This document shows, one piece after another, positions 53,625-64,000 of a stretch of DNA of 64,000 nt. The translations under genes and the position numbers were made by a program. A model generated the notes under the pieces. That model did no database searches. It was not told the origin of the DNA and saw nothing but the letters and a program-made list of their open reading frames with translations. Source of the stretch: Myotis daubentonii. Its lineage: Eukaryota > Chordata > Mammalia > Chiroptera > Vespertilionidae. The number at the start of each line of letters is the position of its first letter. Within the stretch, counting starts at the first letter, position 1. Location: positions 67,778,787 to 67,842,786 of the forward strand of contig NC_081842.1 in the NCBI RefSeq assembly GCF_963259705.1, in the 5' to 3' direction.

Positions 53625-54715
53625 CTGATGCTGTAACATTTTCAGTCAAAAATAAGGATGTCTTTCAATAGTGATGAGGATGCTCTTGATCCATTCATAA
53701 AATGTTTATAAGGTGTGTTTAATGATTTGTTCAAATAAAAGTGTAAATTTGTGCACTATCCAGCAAAATGCCTTGTGATTCACCTTACCTAAATGGTGCA
53801 TTGACTAGCTGACTAGCCGAGTCCAGAGTAATGTTGTTGGCAATGGAATAAAGTGAAACTAAACTTTTGGGACTAAACAAGTGTAGTGTTTCGCTCAGTT
53901 GTTTGGTTTGTATTTTCATTGTCTCACTTGAATTCTTCTTTTGGACCGTACTGTTTACTGCTGTGTAATTATTTATTTCTCTTTTAATATTTCTAATATT
54001 TCTAGCTCTCAGGCTAAGAAGAAAACCCTAAATTTCTATCTGGGTTTTTGAATTTTAAAATAGGGGCAAGAAATTTATGGGTACTATTTGTTTCATAAAA
54101 TGAGGGTCAGGAAACATAACAATAGATAAATGATAAATAATTAATTCAAATAAATGATTTCAAGCTCTCATCAGACTCTTTATATAAATGGATTCATTTC
54201 CAAAAACATAAACAGGTAGAACATATGAGTGAATTTGCTCTAATTAGAGCAGGTTTGGGCAGCTAGAAGCAAACTTTTGAACCCTTTCTATCTTTTTTTG
54301 CAATGATCCCCAAGAAGTTCCACAACATCTGAAAACCACTGGCTTCCACATTTCCATATTATGTCTATTTAAAAAAGAAAAAACAATTCTTAGAAGAAAT
54401 AAATAGGTAATCTAGTGCCTAGGAAAGCTGAAAGATATTGGGAGGGAAGAACATTTGAAATTGACTCGAAAGCAGATTCTGTACAGAAATATTTAGATGT
54501 GGTAGGGTTCTGGCAGGGAACAGAAAGCAACAAAACAGGTGTAATTGAATAGAGTTTAATTAAAAGCTATTAATGTAATTGATTCCATTATCTGTTTAAA
54601 GGAGAACACTCTAAGATTGCCTCAGGTATTCAATAATTATTGAAAAGTGTTTTTGTGTGTACGTATTTTAAGACAATCCACCTCCTAACCCCAAACATGC
54701 ATAACTGTCTTAGAC
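53625..54715. other. intergenic, nothing recognised
   Basis: AT-rich sequence after the gap; no gene or named repeat. Confidence 0.45.
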
Positions 54716-54719
54716 TATA

Positions 54720-55435
54720 AATACCCTTCTATCTGAGTGTTACATTTATTACAATTGATAAACCTACATCAAAAAATCATTATTGATCAAAGTCCATAGT
54801 TTAACTGGTGACATATATCCATCATTATAGTATCATACAGAGCTGTCACACTTCCCTAAATATCCTCTGTGTTTCACCCATTTAATTTTTCCTCCCACTA
54901 AAGTTTAGTACAATGGTAGCTAATGATGTTAAGTGTTTCTATAGTTTTCTTTTTTACAATGTCATATAGTTGGAATTGTACAGTATGTAGCCTTTTTAGA
55001 TCTGCTTCTTTTACTTTATATATATTCAACTTTCCTCTACATCTTTTCATGACCCGATAGTTCCTATCTTTTTAGCTCTCATTACTATTCATTGTCTGGA
55101 TCTACTACAATTTATTCATTCACCTACTAAATGAATAGATCATGGCTGCATCCAAGAGTTGGTAATCATGGATAAAGCTGCTATAAACATTCATGTACAG
55201 GTTTTTGTGTGGACATAAATTTTTGCCCCCTTTGGGTAAATACCAAGGAGTGCTATTGCTGAATCATATGTAAGAATATGTTTAGTTTTGTAAGAAACCA
55301 CCAACAGTCTTTCAAAGTGACTGTATCTATCATTTTGCATTTCTACCAGCAATCAATGAGAGTTCCTGCTGGTTTACATCTTTGCTAAAATTTTGCATTA
55401 TCAGTGTTCTGGATTTTTGCCATTCAGTAAAGTAG
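54720..55435 (-). mobile_element. old L1 (L1M-type) 3' region, antisense
   Basis: ACAATTGATAAACCTACATC, TATAGTATCATACAGAGCTG, GGATAAAGCTGCTATAAACA, GGGTAAATACCAAGGAGTGC and CCACCAACAGTCTTTCAAAG follow the L1M antisense order. Same family as 9470-10020. Confidence 0.85.
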
Positions 55436-56460
55436 CAGGAAACAAAATAAATATCCAGAAATCAGTTGTATTTTTATACACAATAATAAACTATCAGAAA
55501 AGGAAACTAAAAAACAATCCAATTTATAATTGCATCCCAAAACTCCCAAGCAAACAAATTGGAATAAATTTAACCAAGGATGTAAAATACTTGTATTCAG
55601 AAAATTATAAGACACTGAAGAAAGAAATTGAAAAGGATATAAATAAGTGGAAACATACCGTGTTCATGGATAGTAAGAATTAACATCATTGAAATGTCTA
55701 TACTATTCAAAACAATCTATAGATTCAATACAATTCATATTAAGATACCAATAATGTATTTCAGAGAACTAGAACAAATATTCTAAAAATGTATATGGAA
55801 CCACAAGAGATCCCCAAAACCACAGCAATCTTGAAAAAGAAGAACAAAGTTGGAGGAATCATGCTACCTGATATCAAACTACTACAAAGGCATAGTAATT
55901 AAAACAACATGGTATTGACATGAAAACAGAGATACAGGTCAATGGAACAGAATAAAGATCCCAGGAATAAACCCATGCCTTTATGGACAATTAATATTTG
56001 ACAAAGGAGGCAAGAGCATACAATGGGGTAAAAATAGTTTATACAATGAATGGCGCTGGGAAAATTGCATAAGAACATGCAAAAAAATGAAATTAGACCA
56101 CCTTCTTAAACCATACACAAGCATAATTTCAAAATGGAGTATAGACGTTAATGTTAGATCTGAAACCATAAAATTCCTAGAAGAAAACATAGGCGGGACA
56201 TTTCTTATAGCAATATATTTTTTTTCTGATATATCTCCCCGGGCAAAGGAATCAAAAGAAAAAAAATAAACAAATGATACTACATCAAACTAAAAAGTTT
56301 TTGCACAGCAAATAAAACCATCAACAAAATGCAAAGACAATCCACTGAATAGGAGAACTTATTTGTCAATGATCCATCTAATTAGGGGTTCATATCTACA
56401 ACATATAAAGAGCTTATAAAACTGAACACCAAAACCAAATAATCCAATTAAAAAATGGGC
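55436..56460 (+). mobile_element. L1 ORF2 (reverse transcriptase to C-terminal part), decayed
   Basis: Sense ORF2 pieces include KINIQKSVVFLYT, IGINLTKDVKYLYSENYKTL, FDKGGKSIQWGKNSLYNEWR-like and KMKLDHLLKPYTSIISKWSI. Several stops and shifts break it. A Helitron interrupts it at 56461 and the 3' end resumes at 57231. Confidence 0.88.
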
Positions 56461-57230
56461 CAAGCTTCCCTCCTGCCCTGGCCAGCCCTGGGCTCTGCTC
56501 AAGGCTACAAAGTTTAAATTATAGAAGATAAATAAATCCCAGATACCTGCTAAAAAAAAAAAAAGGAGAAGCTGGGAGTAGGGTCACCGGGGGGCATGGC
56601 CAGCCTGAAAATGGCCATCAGCCCCTCACCCAGGCTGGCCACACTCCCATGGGGTGAGGATCCCTGCTGGGGGACTTGGCCAGCCTGCAAACAGCCATCA
56701 GCCCCTCACCCAGGCTGGCCAGGCACCCCAGTGGGGACCCCCCACCCTAAAGGGGGTGTGGCCAGCCTGAAAACGGCCATCAACGGGCAGAGGGAGGTAA
56801 CAGCAGTGGAGTGGGAAGGGGCGGCAGCCACCAGCAGCAGCGGGTGATGGGGGCTGGCGTCATTCCCTTATAGCCCACCTGGTCGCCTCCCACAGAGGGA
56901 GGCCACAGCAGCAGCAGCAGTGGGGCGATTCGGGGCAGAGCCGCCCAGCACTGTCCCTAGATAGGCCTGCTGGGGTTGCCTCCTGCAGAGGGAGGCCACC
57001 AGTGGCCATGACACAATTGGGGGTGGGGCCGGCTGCTTGCTGCCCATGCCATCCCGATTGGCCCACCAGTCACCTCTTGCAGAGAGAAGCCAGACTGTGG
57101 CTTAGGCCCACTCCCTGCTCCCCTACGCCGTCAGTAGGACATCCCCCAAGGGGTCCTTGATTGGAGAGGGTGCAGGCTGGGATGAGGGATCCCCACCCCT
57201 GTGCATGAATGTTGTGCACTGGGTCACTAG
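56461..57230 (+). mobile_element. Helitron, 5' part missing, inside the L1
   Basis: The left edge (AAGCTTCCCTCCTGCCCTGG) begins within alpha-type sequence, so the 5' end is lost. It has CAGCCCCTCACCCAGGCTGG repeats and a GC-rich centre, and ends GTGCATGAATGTTGTGCACT, then GGGTCACTAG. Part of the L1 ORF2 (about 450 bases) is missing around it, so a deletion accompanied or followed insertion. Confidence 0.8.
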
Positions 57231-57745
57231 TTTATATAATAAAATACTACTGAGCCATAAAAAAGAAGGAAATCTTACCTTTTGTGAAAGTATGATTGGA
57301 CCTGGAGATTATTATACTAAGTGAAATAAACCCACCAGAGAAAGAGAAATACCATATGATTTTACTTACCTATGGAATCGAATGAACAAGATAAACAAAA
57401 GAGAAACAGACTCATAGATACAGAAAACAAACTGACAGTTGTCAGAGGGAAGGGGGTTTGGAGGTCTGGGTGAAAAGGGTGAAAGGGTTAAGCAAACAAA
57501 CAAACAAACAAACAAACAAACAAACAAACTCATAAACACTGACAGCAGTATGGTGATTAACAGAGGGAAAAAGGGATAGACAGGGGTAGATGAAAGAGGG
57601 TTAAAGGTGCATAAATGGTGATAGGAGACTTGACTTGGTGTAAGGAATACACAATACCATATACAGATGATGTATTATAGAATCATATACCTGAAACCTA
57701 TATTATTTTATTAACCAAGGTCACACCAATAAATTTAAAGAGATT
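57231..57745 (+). mobile_element. L1 3' end (continuation)
   Basis: AATACTACTGAGCCATAAAA, GTGAAATAAACCCACCAGAG, CATATGATTTTACTTACC, a (CAAA)n run at 57490-57530 and the 3' end ACCAATAAATTTAAAG. Confidence 0.88.
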
Positions 57746-57836
57746 TTTGGTTCACTTTTTAATAAGATTGTTTTTTATTGTTCAGTTTTAAGAGTTCTTT
57801 ATATTTTTTGGACAAAAATTATATCAATATATAATA
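57746..57836 (-). mobile_element. old L1 ORF2 fragment, antisense (left of the Helitron)
   Basis: GTTTTAAGAGTTCTTTATAT continues in phase with the piece at 59124 and is typical of antisense L1 ORF2. Confidence 0.65.
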
Positions 57837-58292
57837 TTAGAGGCCTGGTGCACAAAAAAATTTGTGCACTCGGGGGGGTCCCTCAGCCTGGCCTGTGCAC
57901 TCTCGCAGTCTGGGACCCCTAGGAGGATGACCACCTGCAGGCTTAGGCCCGCTCCCCAGGGGATTGGGCCTAAGCTGGCAATCAGACATCCCTCTGGCAG
58001 CCTGGGAGCCCTTGGGGGATGTCCACTTGCCAGCGGGGAGCAGGCCTAAGCTACAGTCGGACATCCTTAGCGCTGCTGAGGAGGCGGGAGAGGCTCCCAC
58101 CATGACCGCTGTACTGGCAGCCATCAGCCTGGCTTGTGGCTGAGCAGATCTCCCCCTGTGGGAGCACACTGACCACCAGGGGGCAGCTCCTGCATTGAGT
58201 ATCTGTCCCCTGGTGGTCAGTGTGTGTCATAGTGACCAGTCATTCAAAGTTGTTCTGCTTTTAGGGTCAATTTGCGTATTACCCTTTTAGTA
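57837..58292 (-). mobile_element. Helitron beta module (array 5)
   Basis: Reverse-oriented, 3' end TTAG (CTAG changed) with GTGCACAAAAAAATTTGTGC hairpin. The 5' end joins alpha at 58292/58293. A CTCF-like pair is present. Confidence 0.88.
58167..58222. promoter_or_regulatory. inverted pair of CTCF-like motifs
   Basis: CACTGACCACCAGGGGGCAG and CTGTCCCCTGGTGGTCAGTG; one mismatch between arms. Confidence 0.5.
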
Positions 58293-59123
58293 TAGAGGCC
58301 TGGTGCACAGGTGGGGGCCAGCTGGTTTGCCCTGAAGGGTGTCCTGGATCAGTGTGGGGGTTCTGCTGGGGTGCCTGGCCAGCCTGGGTGAGGGGCTGAT
58401 GGCGGTTTGCTGGCTGGCCAAGGCCCCCAGCGGGGACCCTAACCCCATGAGGGTGTGGCCAGCCTGGGTGAGGGGCTGGTGGCTGTTTGTAGGCTGTCCA
58501 CAGCCTCTTCACGTTGGGGGTCCCTGCTGGGGTGCCTGGCCAGCCTGGGTGAGGGGTTGATGGCTGTTTGCAGGCTGGCCACAGCCCCTTCAGGGTAGGG
58601 GTCCCCCTGGGGTGCCTGGCCAGCCTGGGTGAGGAGCTGATGGCTCTTTGCAGCCTGGCCACAGCCCCTTCAGTGTGGGGTCCCCACAGGTTGCCTGGCC
58701 AGCCTGGGTGAGGGGCTGATGGCTATTTGCAGGCTGGCAAGGCCCCCAGTGGGGACCCTCACCCCATGAGGATGTGGCCATCCTGGGTGAGGGGCTGATG
58801 GCTATTTGCAGGCTGGCCATGGCCCCCAGCCACCCAAGCTTCCAGTGGAGCCTGGCTGGAAGCAGGTATCTGGGATTTATTTATCTTCTATAATTGAAAC
58901 TTTGTTGCCTTGAGCAGAGGCCACAGCCAGCCAGGGCAGGTGGAAAGCTTGGCTTCCTCCATCGCCAGGGCAACCAAGCCTCCTGCTTGCTCCAGCTCGG
59001 TGGCTGCCGGCTGCCATCTTGGTTGGGTTAATTTGCATATAGTATCTCTGTTTGGCTAGTGGGTGTGGCTTGGGCATAGCGGAAGTGCAGTCAATTTGCA
59101 TGTTTCTTTTTTATTAGATTAGA
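58293..59123 (-). mobile_element. Helitron alpha module (array 5)
   Basis: Reverse-oriented. The 5' end is the reverse of TCTAATCTAATAAAAAAG at 59106-59123 with host T after it. TGCCATCTTGGTTGGG and TAATTTGCATAT sites lie near 59011-59041. Five or so repeats of GATGGCTGTTTGCAGGCTGG fill the body. There is no hairpin at the 3' side. Confidence 0.88.
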
Positions 59124-59385
59124 TATCCTTTATCAGATATTTCTTTTACAAATATTTTCACCCCATCTGTGACTTGTCTTTTTATTTTCTTGACAGTTAC
59201 AGAACAGAACTTTTAAAATTTAATGAAGTCTGCCTTCTCAATTCTTTTTTTCCTGGATTGTGCCTTTGGTGTTGCATCTAAAAAGTCACTGTCATGTAAA
59301 AGTTCATCTAGACTTTCTCATATGTTATTTTCTAGGAGTTTTAGAGTATTGTGATTTACACTTACATCTGTGATTCATTTTATTT
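59124..59385 (-). mobile_element. old L1 ORF2 fragment, antisense (right of the Helitron)
   Basis: CCTTTATCAGATATTTCTTT, CATCTGTGACTTGTCTTTTT and TTTTCTAGGAGTTTTAGAGT read as antisense ORF2. The composite Helitron sits inside this L1, and the young L1 was inserted at its right edge. Confidence 0.75.
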
Positions 59386-59681
59386 TTTTTATTTTTATTT
59401 TTTTTTATTTATTTTTTTTATTGCTTAAAGTATTACAAAGGGTATTACATATGTATCCATTTTATCCCCCCGCCCTAGACAGTCCCCTAGCCTCCCCTAT
59501 CACCCAGTGTCTTATGTCCATTGGTTATGCTTATATGCATGCATACAAGTCCTTTAGTTGATCTCTTACCCCCCTACCTCCTGGCCCCCAACCCTCCCCG
59601 GCCTTCCCGCTGCAGTTTGACAATCTGTTTGAGGCAGCTCTGCCTCTGTATCTATTATTGTTCAAAAGTTTATAATGGTCT

Positions 59682-62600
59682 CTATTGTCCATGAATGAGT
59701 GAGATCATGTGGTATTTTTCCTTTATTGACTGGCTTATTTCACTTAGCATAATGCTCTCCAGTTCCATCCATGACGTTGCAAATGGTAAGAGTTCCTTCC
59801 TTTTTAGAGCAGCATAGTATTCCATCGTGTAGATGTACCACAGTTTTCTAATCCATTCATCTACTGATGGGCACTTAGGCTGTTTCCAGATCTTAGCTAT
59901 GGTGAATTGTGCTGCTATGAACATAGGGTTGCATATATCCTTTCTGATTGGAGTTTCTGGTTTCTTGGGATATATTCCTAGAAGTGGGATCACAGGGTCA
60001 AATGGGAGTTCCATTTTCAGTTTTTTAAGGAAACTCCATACTGTCTTCCATAGTGGCTGCACCAGTCTGCATTCCCACCAGCAGTGCACAAGTGTTCCTT
60101 TTTCTCCACATCCTCTCCAGCACTTGTCGTTTGTTGATTTGTTGATGATAGCCAGTCTGACAGGTGTGAGATGGTACCTCATTGCTGTTTTGATTTGCAT
60201 CTCTCGGATGATTAGTGACTTTGAGCATGTTTTCATATGTCTCTTGGCTTTCTGAATGTCCTCTTTTGAAAGGTGTCTATTTAGGTCCTTTGCCCATTTT
60301 TTGATTGGATTGTTTATCTTCCTTTTGTTAAGTTGTATGAGTTCCCTATAAATTTTGGAGATTAAGCCCTTATCAGATATGTCATTGGCAAATATGTTTT
60401 CCCACACAGTGGGTTTTCTCCTTGTTTTGTTGATGGTTTCTTTTGCTGTGCAGAAGCTTTTTATTTTGATGTAGTCCCATTTGTTCATTTTTTCTTCAGT
60501 TTCAAGTGCCCTAGGAGCTGTATCAGTGAAGAAATTGCTTCGGCATATGTCTGAGATTTTCTTGCCTTTGGATTCTTCTAGAATTTTTATGGTATCCTGT
60601 CGTACATTTAAGTCCTTTATCCATTTTGAGTTAATTTTTGTGTATGGTGTAAGTTGGTGGTCTAGTTTCATTTTCTTGCATATATCTGTCCAATTTTCCC
60701 AGCACCATTTATTGAAGAGACTATCTTGGCTCCATTGTATGTTCTTGCCTCCTTTGTCAAATATTAATTGAGCATATTGGTTTGGGCCGATTTCTGGGCT
60801 CTCTATTCTATTCCATTGATCTATATGCCTATTCTTGTGCCAGTACCAGGCAGTTTTGAGAACAGTGGCTTTGTAATACAACCTGATATCTGGTATTGAG
60901 ATCCCACCTACTTTGTTCTTTTTCAGGATTGCTGCAGCTATTCGGGGTCTTCTTTTATTCCAGATGAATTTTTGGAAAGTTCGTTCTAGATCTCTGAAGT
61001 ATGCTGTTGGTATTTTAATGGGAAGTGCGTTGAATTTATAGATTGCTTTGGGTAGTATGGACATTTTAATGATGTTGATTCTACCAATCCATGAACACGG
61101 TATGTTCTTCCATCTGTTTATGTCTTCCTCTATGTCTTTTTTCAACGTCCTGTAGTTTTCTGAGTAGAGGTCTTTTACCTCTTTAGTTAAGTTTATTCCT
61201 AGGTAGCTTAATTTTTTTGGTGCAATGGTAAACGGGATTGTTTTTATAATCTCTCTTTCTGAAAGTTCACTATTGGTGTATAGAAATGCCTCCGATTTCT
61301 TGGGGTTAATTTTGTATCCTGCTACATTGCCAAATTCATGTATTAAGTCTAGTAGCTTTTTGATGGAATCTCTAGGGTTTTGTATGTATAATATCATGTC
61401 GTCTGCAAATAAGGACAGTTTTACTTCCTCTTTTCCAATTTGGATGCCTTTTATTTCTTCTTCTTGCCGAATTGCAATGGCTAACACTTCCAGTACTATG
61501 TTGAAGAGGAGTGGTGAGAGGGGGCATCCCTGTCTTGTTCCTGTTCTTAGGGGAAATGGTGTTAGTTTTTGTCCATTGAGTATGATGTTGGCTGTGGGCC
61601 TGTCATATATGGCTTTTATTATGTTGAGGTATGATCCTTCTACTCCCACCTTGCTGAGAGTTTTTATCAAAAATGGGTGTTGAATTTTGTCAAATGCTTT
61701 TTCTGCATCAATTGATATGACCATGTGGTTTTTTTCTTTCAATTTGTTTATGTGATGTATCACGTTTATTGATTTGCGGATATTGTACCATCCTTGCATC
61801 CCTGGGATAAATCCTACTTGGTCATGGTGTATGATCTTTCTGATGTACTGCTGGATCCGATTTGCTAAGATTTTGTTGAGGATTTTGGCATCTATGTTCA
61901 TGAGGGATATTGGCCTGTAATTCTCTTTCATTGTGTTGTCTTTACCTGGTTTTGGTATTAGGGTGATGCTGGCTTCATAGAATGAGCTTGGAAGTGTTCC
62001 TTCCTCTTGAATTTTTTGTAGTAGTCTGAGGAGGATAGGTTTTAGTTCTTCCTTGAATGTTTGGTAAAACTCCCCTGTGAAGCCGTCTGGTCCTGGGCTT
62101 TTGTTTGATGGAAGCTTTTTGATGACTGCTTCAATTTCTTCCATAGTTATTGGCCTGTTGAGATTTTTAGATTCTTCCTGATTGAGTTTTGGAATGCTGT
62201 ATTTTTCTAGGAATTTGTGCATTTCCTCCAGGTTGTCTAGTTTGTTGGAGTAAAGCTGTCCATAGTATTTTTTAACAATCATTTGTATTTCTGTGGGGTC
62301 TGTTGTTATTTCGCCTCTATCATTTCTGATTTTATTTATTTGGGTCCTCTCTCTCTGCTTCTTGGTGAGTCTGGCTAGAGGTTTATCAATCTTGTTTATC
62401 CTTTCAAAGAACCAGCTCTTGGTTTCATTGATTTTCTGTATTGTTTTTTTGGTCTCTATGTCATTTATTTCTGCTCTAATCTTTATTATCTCCTTCCTTC
62501 TGCTCACTCTGGGGTTTTCTTGTTGCTCTCTTTCTAATTCTTTGAGTTGTAGAGTTAGATGATTTACTACCATTTTTTCTTGTTTTTTGAGATAGGCCTG

Positions 62601-63123
62601 TAGAGCTATAAACTTCCCTCTCAGGACTGCTTTCAATGTGTCCCATAGGTTTTGGATTGTTGTGTTTTCGTTGTCATTAGTTTCCAGGATGTTTTTAATT
62701 TCTTCTTTGATCTCATTGGTAACCCAATCAATATTTAATAGCATGCTATTCAGCTTCCAGGTGTTTGAGTATTTTGGGTTGTTTTTATTGTAGTTTATTT
62801 CTAATATTATGCCATCGTGGTCTGCGAAGATGCTTTTTATGATTTCAATCTTCTTGAATTTGGGGATACTTTGCTTGTGACCCAATATGTGGTCTATTTT
62901 TGAAGATGTCCCATGAGCACCTGAGAAGAACGTATATTCTCTGGCTTTGGGGTGAAGTGTTCTGAAGATGTCTATTAAGTCCATCTGATCTAGTGAGTCA
63001 TTTAGGATTGCTGTATCTTTGCTGGTTGTTTGTCTATAGGACTTATCCAGTGCTGTCAATGTTGTATTAAAGTCCCCTACTATGATTGTATTGCCGTCGA
63101 TCTCTCCTTTGATATCTTCCAGG
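59682..63123 (-). CDS. L1 ORF2 protein, main part (end of endonuclease, RT, C-terminal domain)
   Basis: An open frame of about 1,140 codons, stop at 59682, covering all of ORF2 except the first ~130 residues. In order it shows the endonuclease motifs GDFNT and SKIDHIL, the reverse transcriptase with [24 protein letters not shown] and the catalytic FADD, and the C-terminal cysteine motif ([18 protein letters not shown]). The protein nicks target DNA and copies L1 RNA into it. It is separated from the N-terminal part by a one-base-type shift at the T8 run 63126-63133. Confidence 0.92.
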
Positions 63124-63504
63124 AGTTTTTTTTATGAATTTGGGTGCTCCTACATTGGGTGCATATATGTTTACCAGGGTTATATCTTCTTGTTGTATTG
63201 ATCCCTTTAGTATTATGAAGTGGCCTTTCTTATCTCTTGTTAAGGCCTTCACTTTGAGGTCTATTTTGTCCGATATAAGTATTGCTACCCCAGCTTTCTT
63301 TTCCTTTCCACTTGCCTGAAAGATATTTTTCCATCCTTTCACTTTCAGTCTGTGTGAGTCCCTTCTAATGAGGTGGGTTTCTTGTAGACAGCAGATGTAT
63401 GGGTCATGTTTTATTATCCATTCAGCCACTCGATGTCTTTTGGTTGGAGCATTTAGTCCGTTTACGTTTAAAGTTATTATTGAAAGGTACTTGTTTGTAG
63501 CCAT
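63120..63504 (-). CDS. L1 ORF2 protein, N-terminal endonuclease part
   Basis: Starts at the ATG ending at 63504 ([20 protein letters not shown]). It has the apurinic-like endonuclease motifs: the LNVNGLN asparagine, the LQETH glutamate and VNIYAPN. After the T8 run the frame goes out and ends at 63067 in unrelated residues; the correct frame continues in the entry for 59682-63123. Confidence 0.9.
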
Positions 63505-63536
63505 TTCTTTTTTTGTGTGGCTGTTTTCTTTCTGAG

Positions 63537-64000
63537 CTATTTATTTCTTATTTTTATACCAGTCCCTTTAGCATTCCTTGCATTGCTGGCTTGGTGGTGA
63601 CAAACTCCCTTAGCCTTTTTTTTGTCTGTGAAGCTTCTTATTTCCCCTTCAAGTTTGAATGATAGCCTTGCTGGATAGAGTATTCTTGGATTGAGTCCTT
63701 TGCTTTGCATCACTTTGTAAATTTCAGTCCATTCTTTTCTGGCCTGATGTGTTTCTGTTGAGAAATCATTTGACAATCTAATGGGAGATCCCTTGTATGT
63801 AACTTTCCGTCTCTCTCTTGCAGCCTGTAAGATTCTCTCTTTGTCCTGAACATTTGCCATGGTGATTATGATGTGTCTTGGTGTGGGTCTTTTCGGGTTC
63901 ACCTTGTTTGGGACTCTCTGGGCTTGTGTGACATTTTTCTTCCCCACCTCAGGAAAGTTTTCTGATATTATTTCTTTGAGTAGGTTTTCTAATCCTTGTT
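63537..64000 (-). CDS. L1 ORF1 protein, C-terminal part (partial)
   Basis: Frame open to the window edge. It contains the RNA-binding RRM and C-terminal domain motifs: PRHIIITMANVQDKERILQA, ARERRKVTYKGSPIRLSNDF, ILYPARLSFKLEGEIRSFTD. ORF1p coats L1 RNA as a trimer. The last ~25 residues are out of frame after a second T8 run (63616-63623). The N-terminal coiled coil and start codon are outside the window. Confidence 0.88.
   Translation of the reverse strand, partial: QGLENLLKEIISENFPEVGKKNVTQAQRVPNKVNPKRPTPRHIIITMANVQDKERILQAARERRKVTYKGSPIRLSNDFSTETHQARKEWTEIYKVMQSKGLNPRILYPARLSFKLEGEIRSFTDKKKAKGVCHHQASNARNAKGTGIKIRNK

Larger units (their letters stand above)
59386..64000 (-). mobile_element. 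young L1, nearly complete, runs out of the window
   Basis: Reverse-oriented LINE-1 with an A/T-rich tail at the left, a 3' UTR of about 300 bp with a C-run (polypurine on the L1 strand), full-length ORF2 and the end of ORF1. The rest of ORF1 and the 5' UTR lie right of the window. The ORFs have few lesions, so insertion is recent compared with the other L1 copies. Confidence 0.95.

Noticed and set aside
53402..53671. Frames spanning the run of N
   Set aside because: They consist of unknown bases in an assembly gap.
59833..60255. Frames on the + strand across the young L1
   Set aside because: Antisense shadows of ORF2.

Overview
The window is eukaryotic, intron-bearing and repeat-dense. It almost certainly comes from a vesper bat (Vespertilionidae). 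Two repeat types point there: about fifteen rolling-circle Helitron modules of the HeliBat type (5' TC with a TATATAATAAAAG-like start, 3' GTGCAC hairpin and CTAG, inserted between A and T) and seven tRNA-derived Ves SINEs. L2, MIR, MER5, MaLR and L1 remnants are the usual eutherian background.

The only host gene I can support is CD200R1, the inhibitory CD200 receptor of myeloid cells, on the + strand at the left side. Six exons are visible: a short stalk exon (1986-2030), the Ig V exon (5681-5998), the Ig C2 exon (6119-6367), a transmembrane exon (10035-10137), a juxtamembrane exon (10662-10707) and the tail exon with the NPLY motif and stop (11721-11846). All splice phases match and the frame is open throughout. 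The signal-peptide exon is not visible and probably lies left of the window. An AATAAA at 12141 may end the transcript.

Its introns hold an L1 5' end at the left edge, an L2, a GGAA satellite, a Helitron ending 76 bp before the V exon, a hAT element, a TG repeat, an old L1 fragment touching the transmembrane exon, and a Ves SINE followed by a retroposed 5' half of tRNA-Ile(UAU).

From about 12.4 kb to the end the sequence looks intergenic. It holds Helitron arrays at 12.8-14.3, 19.0-22.6, 32.7, 34.7-35.0, 38.0-38.7, 41.5-42.8, 45.4, 47.5-48.7, 56.5-57.2 and 57.8-59.1 kb. There are two solo LTRs with exact target duplications (31.1 and 39.9 kb), a MER5A-like palindrome at 18.4 kb, two MaLR LTRs, an old L1 spread over 36.4-44.9 kb and split by five younger insertions, a GC-rich segment of unknown origin (32.8-34.0 kb), a 200-base assembly gap (53425-53624) and, at the right edge, a young nearly full-length L1 on the - strand that runs out of the window.

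The most interesting signal is in the Helitrons. A two-part unit (called alpha and beta here) recurs five times in the same order. Alpha lacks the usual 3' hairpin and carries octamer-like and YY1-like motifs. Beta carries a 20-bp inverted repeat whose arms match the CTCF core. This suggests a composite, read-through Helitron that spreads a ready-made set of regulatory sites. Repeat names come from recognition by eye; no database search was run.
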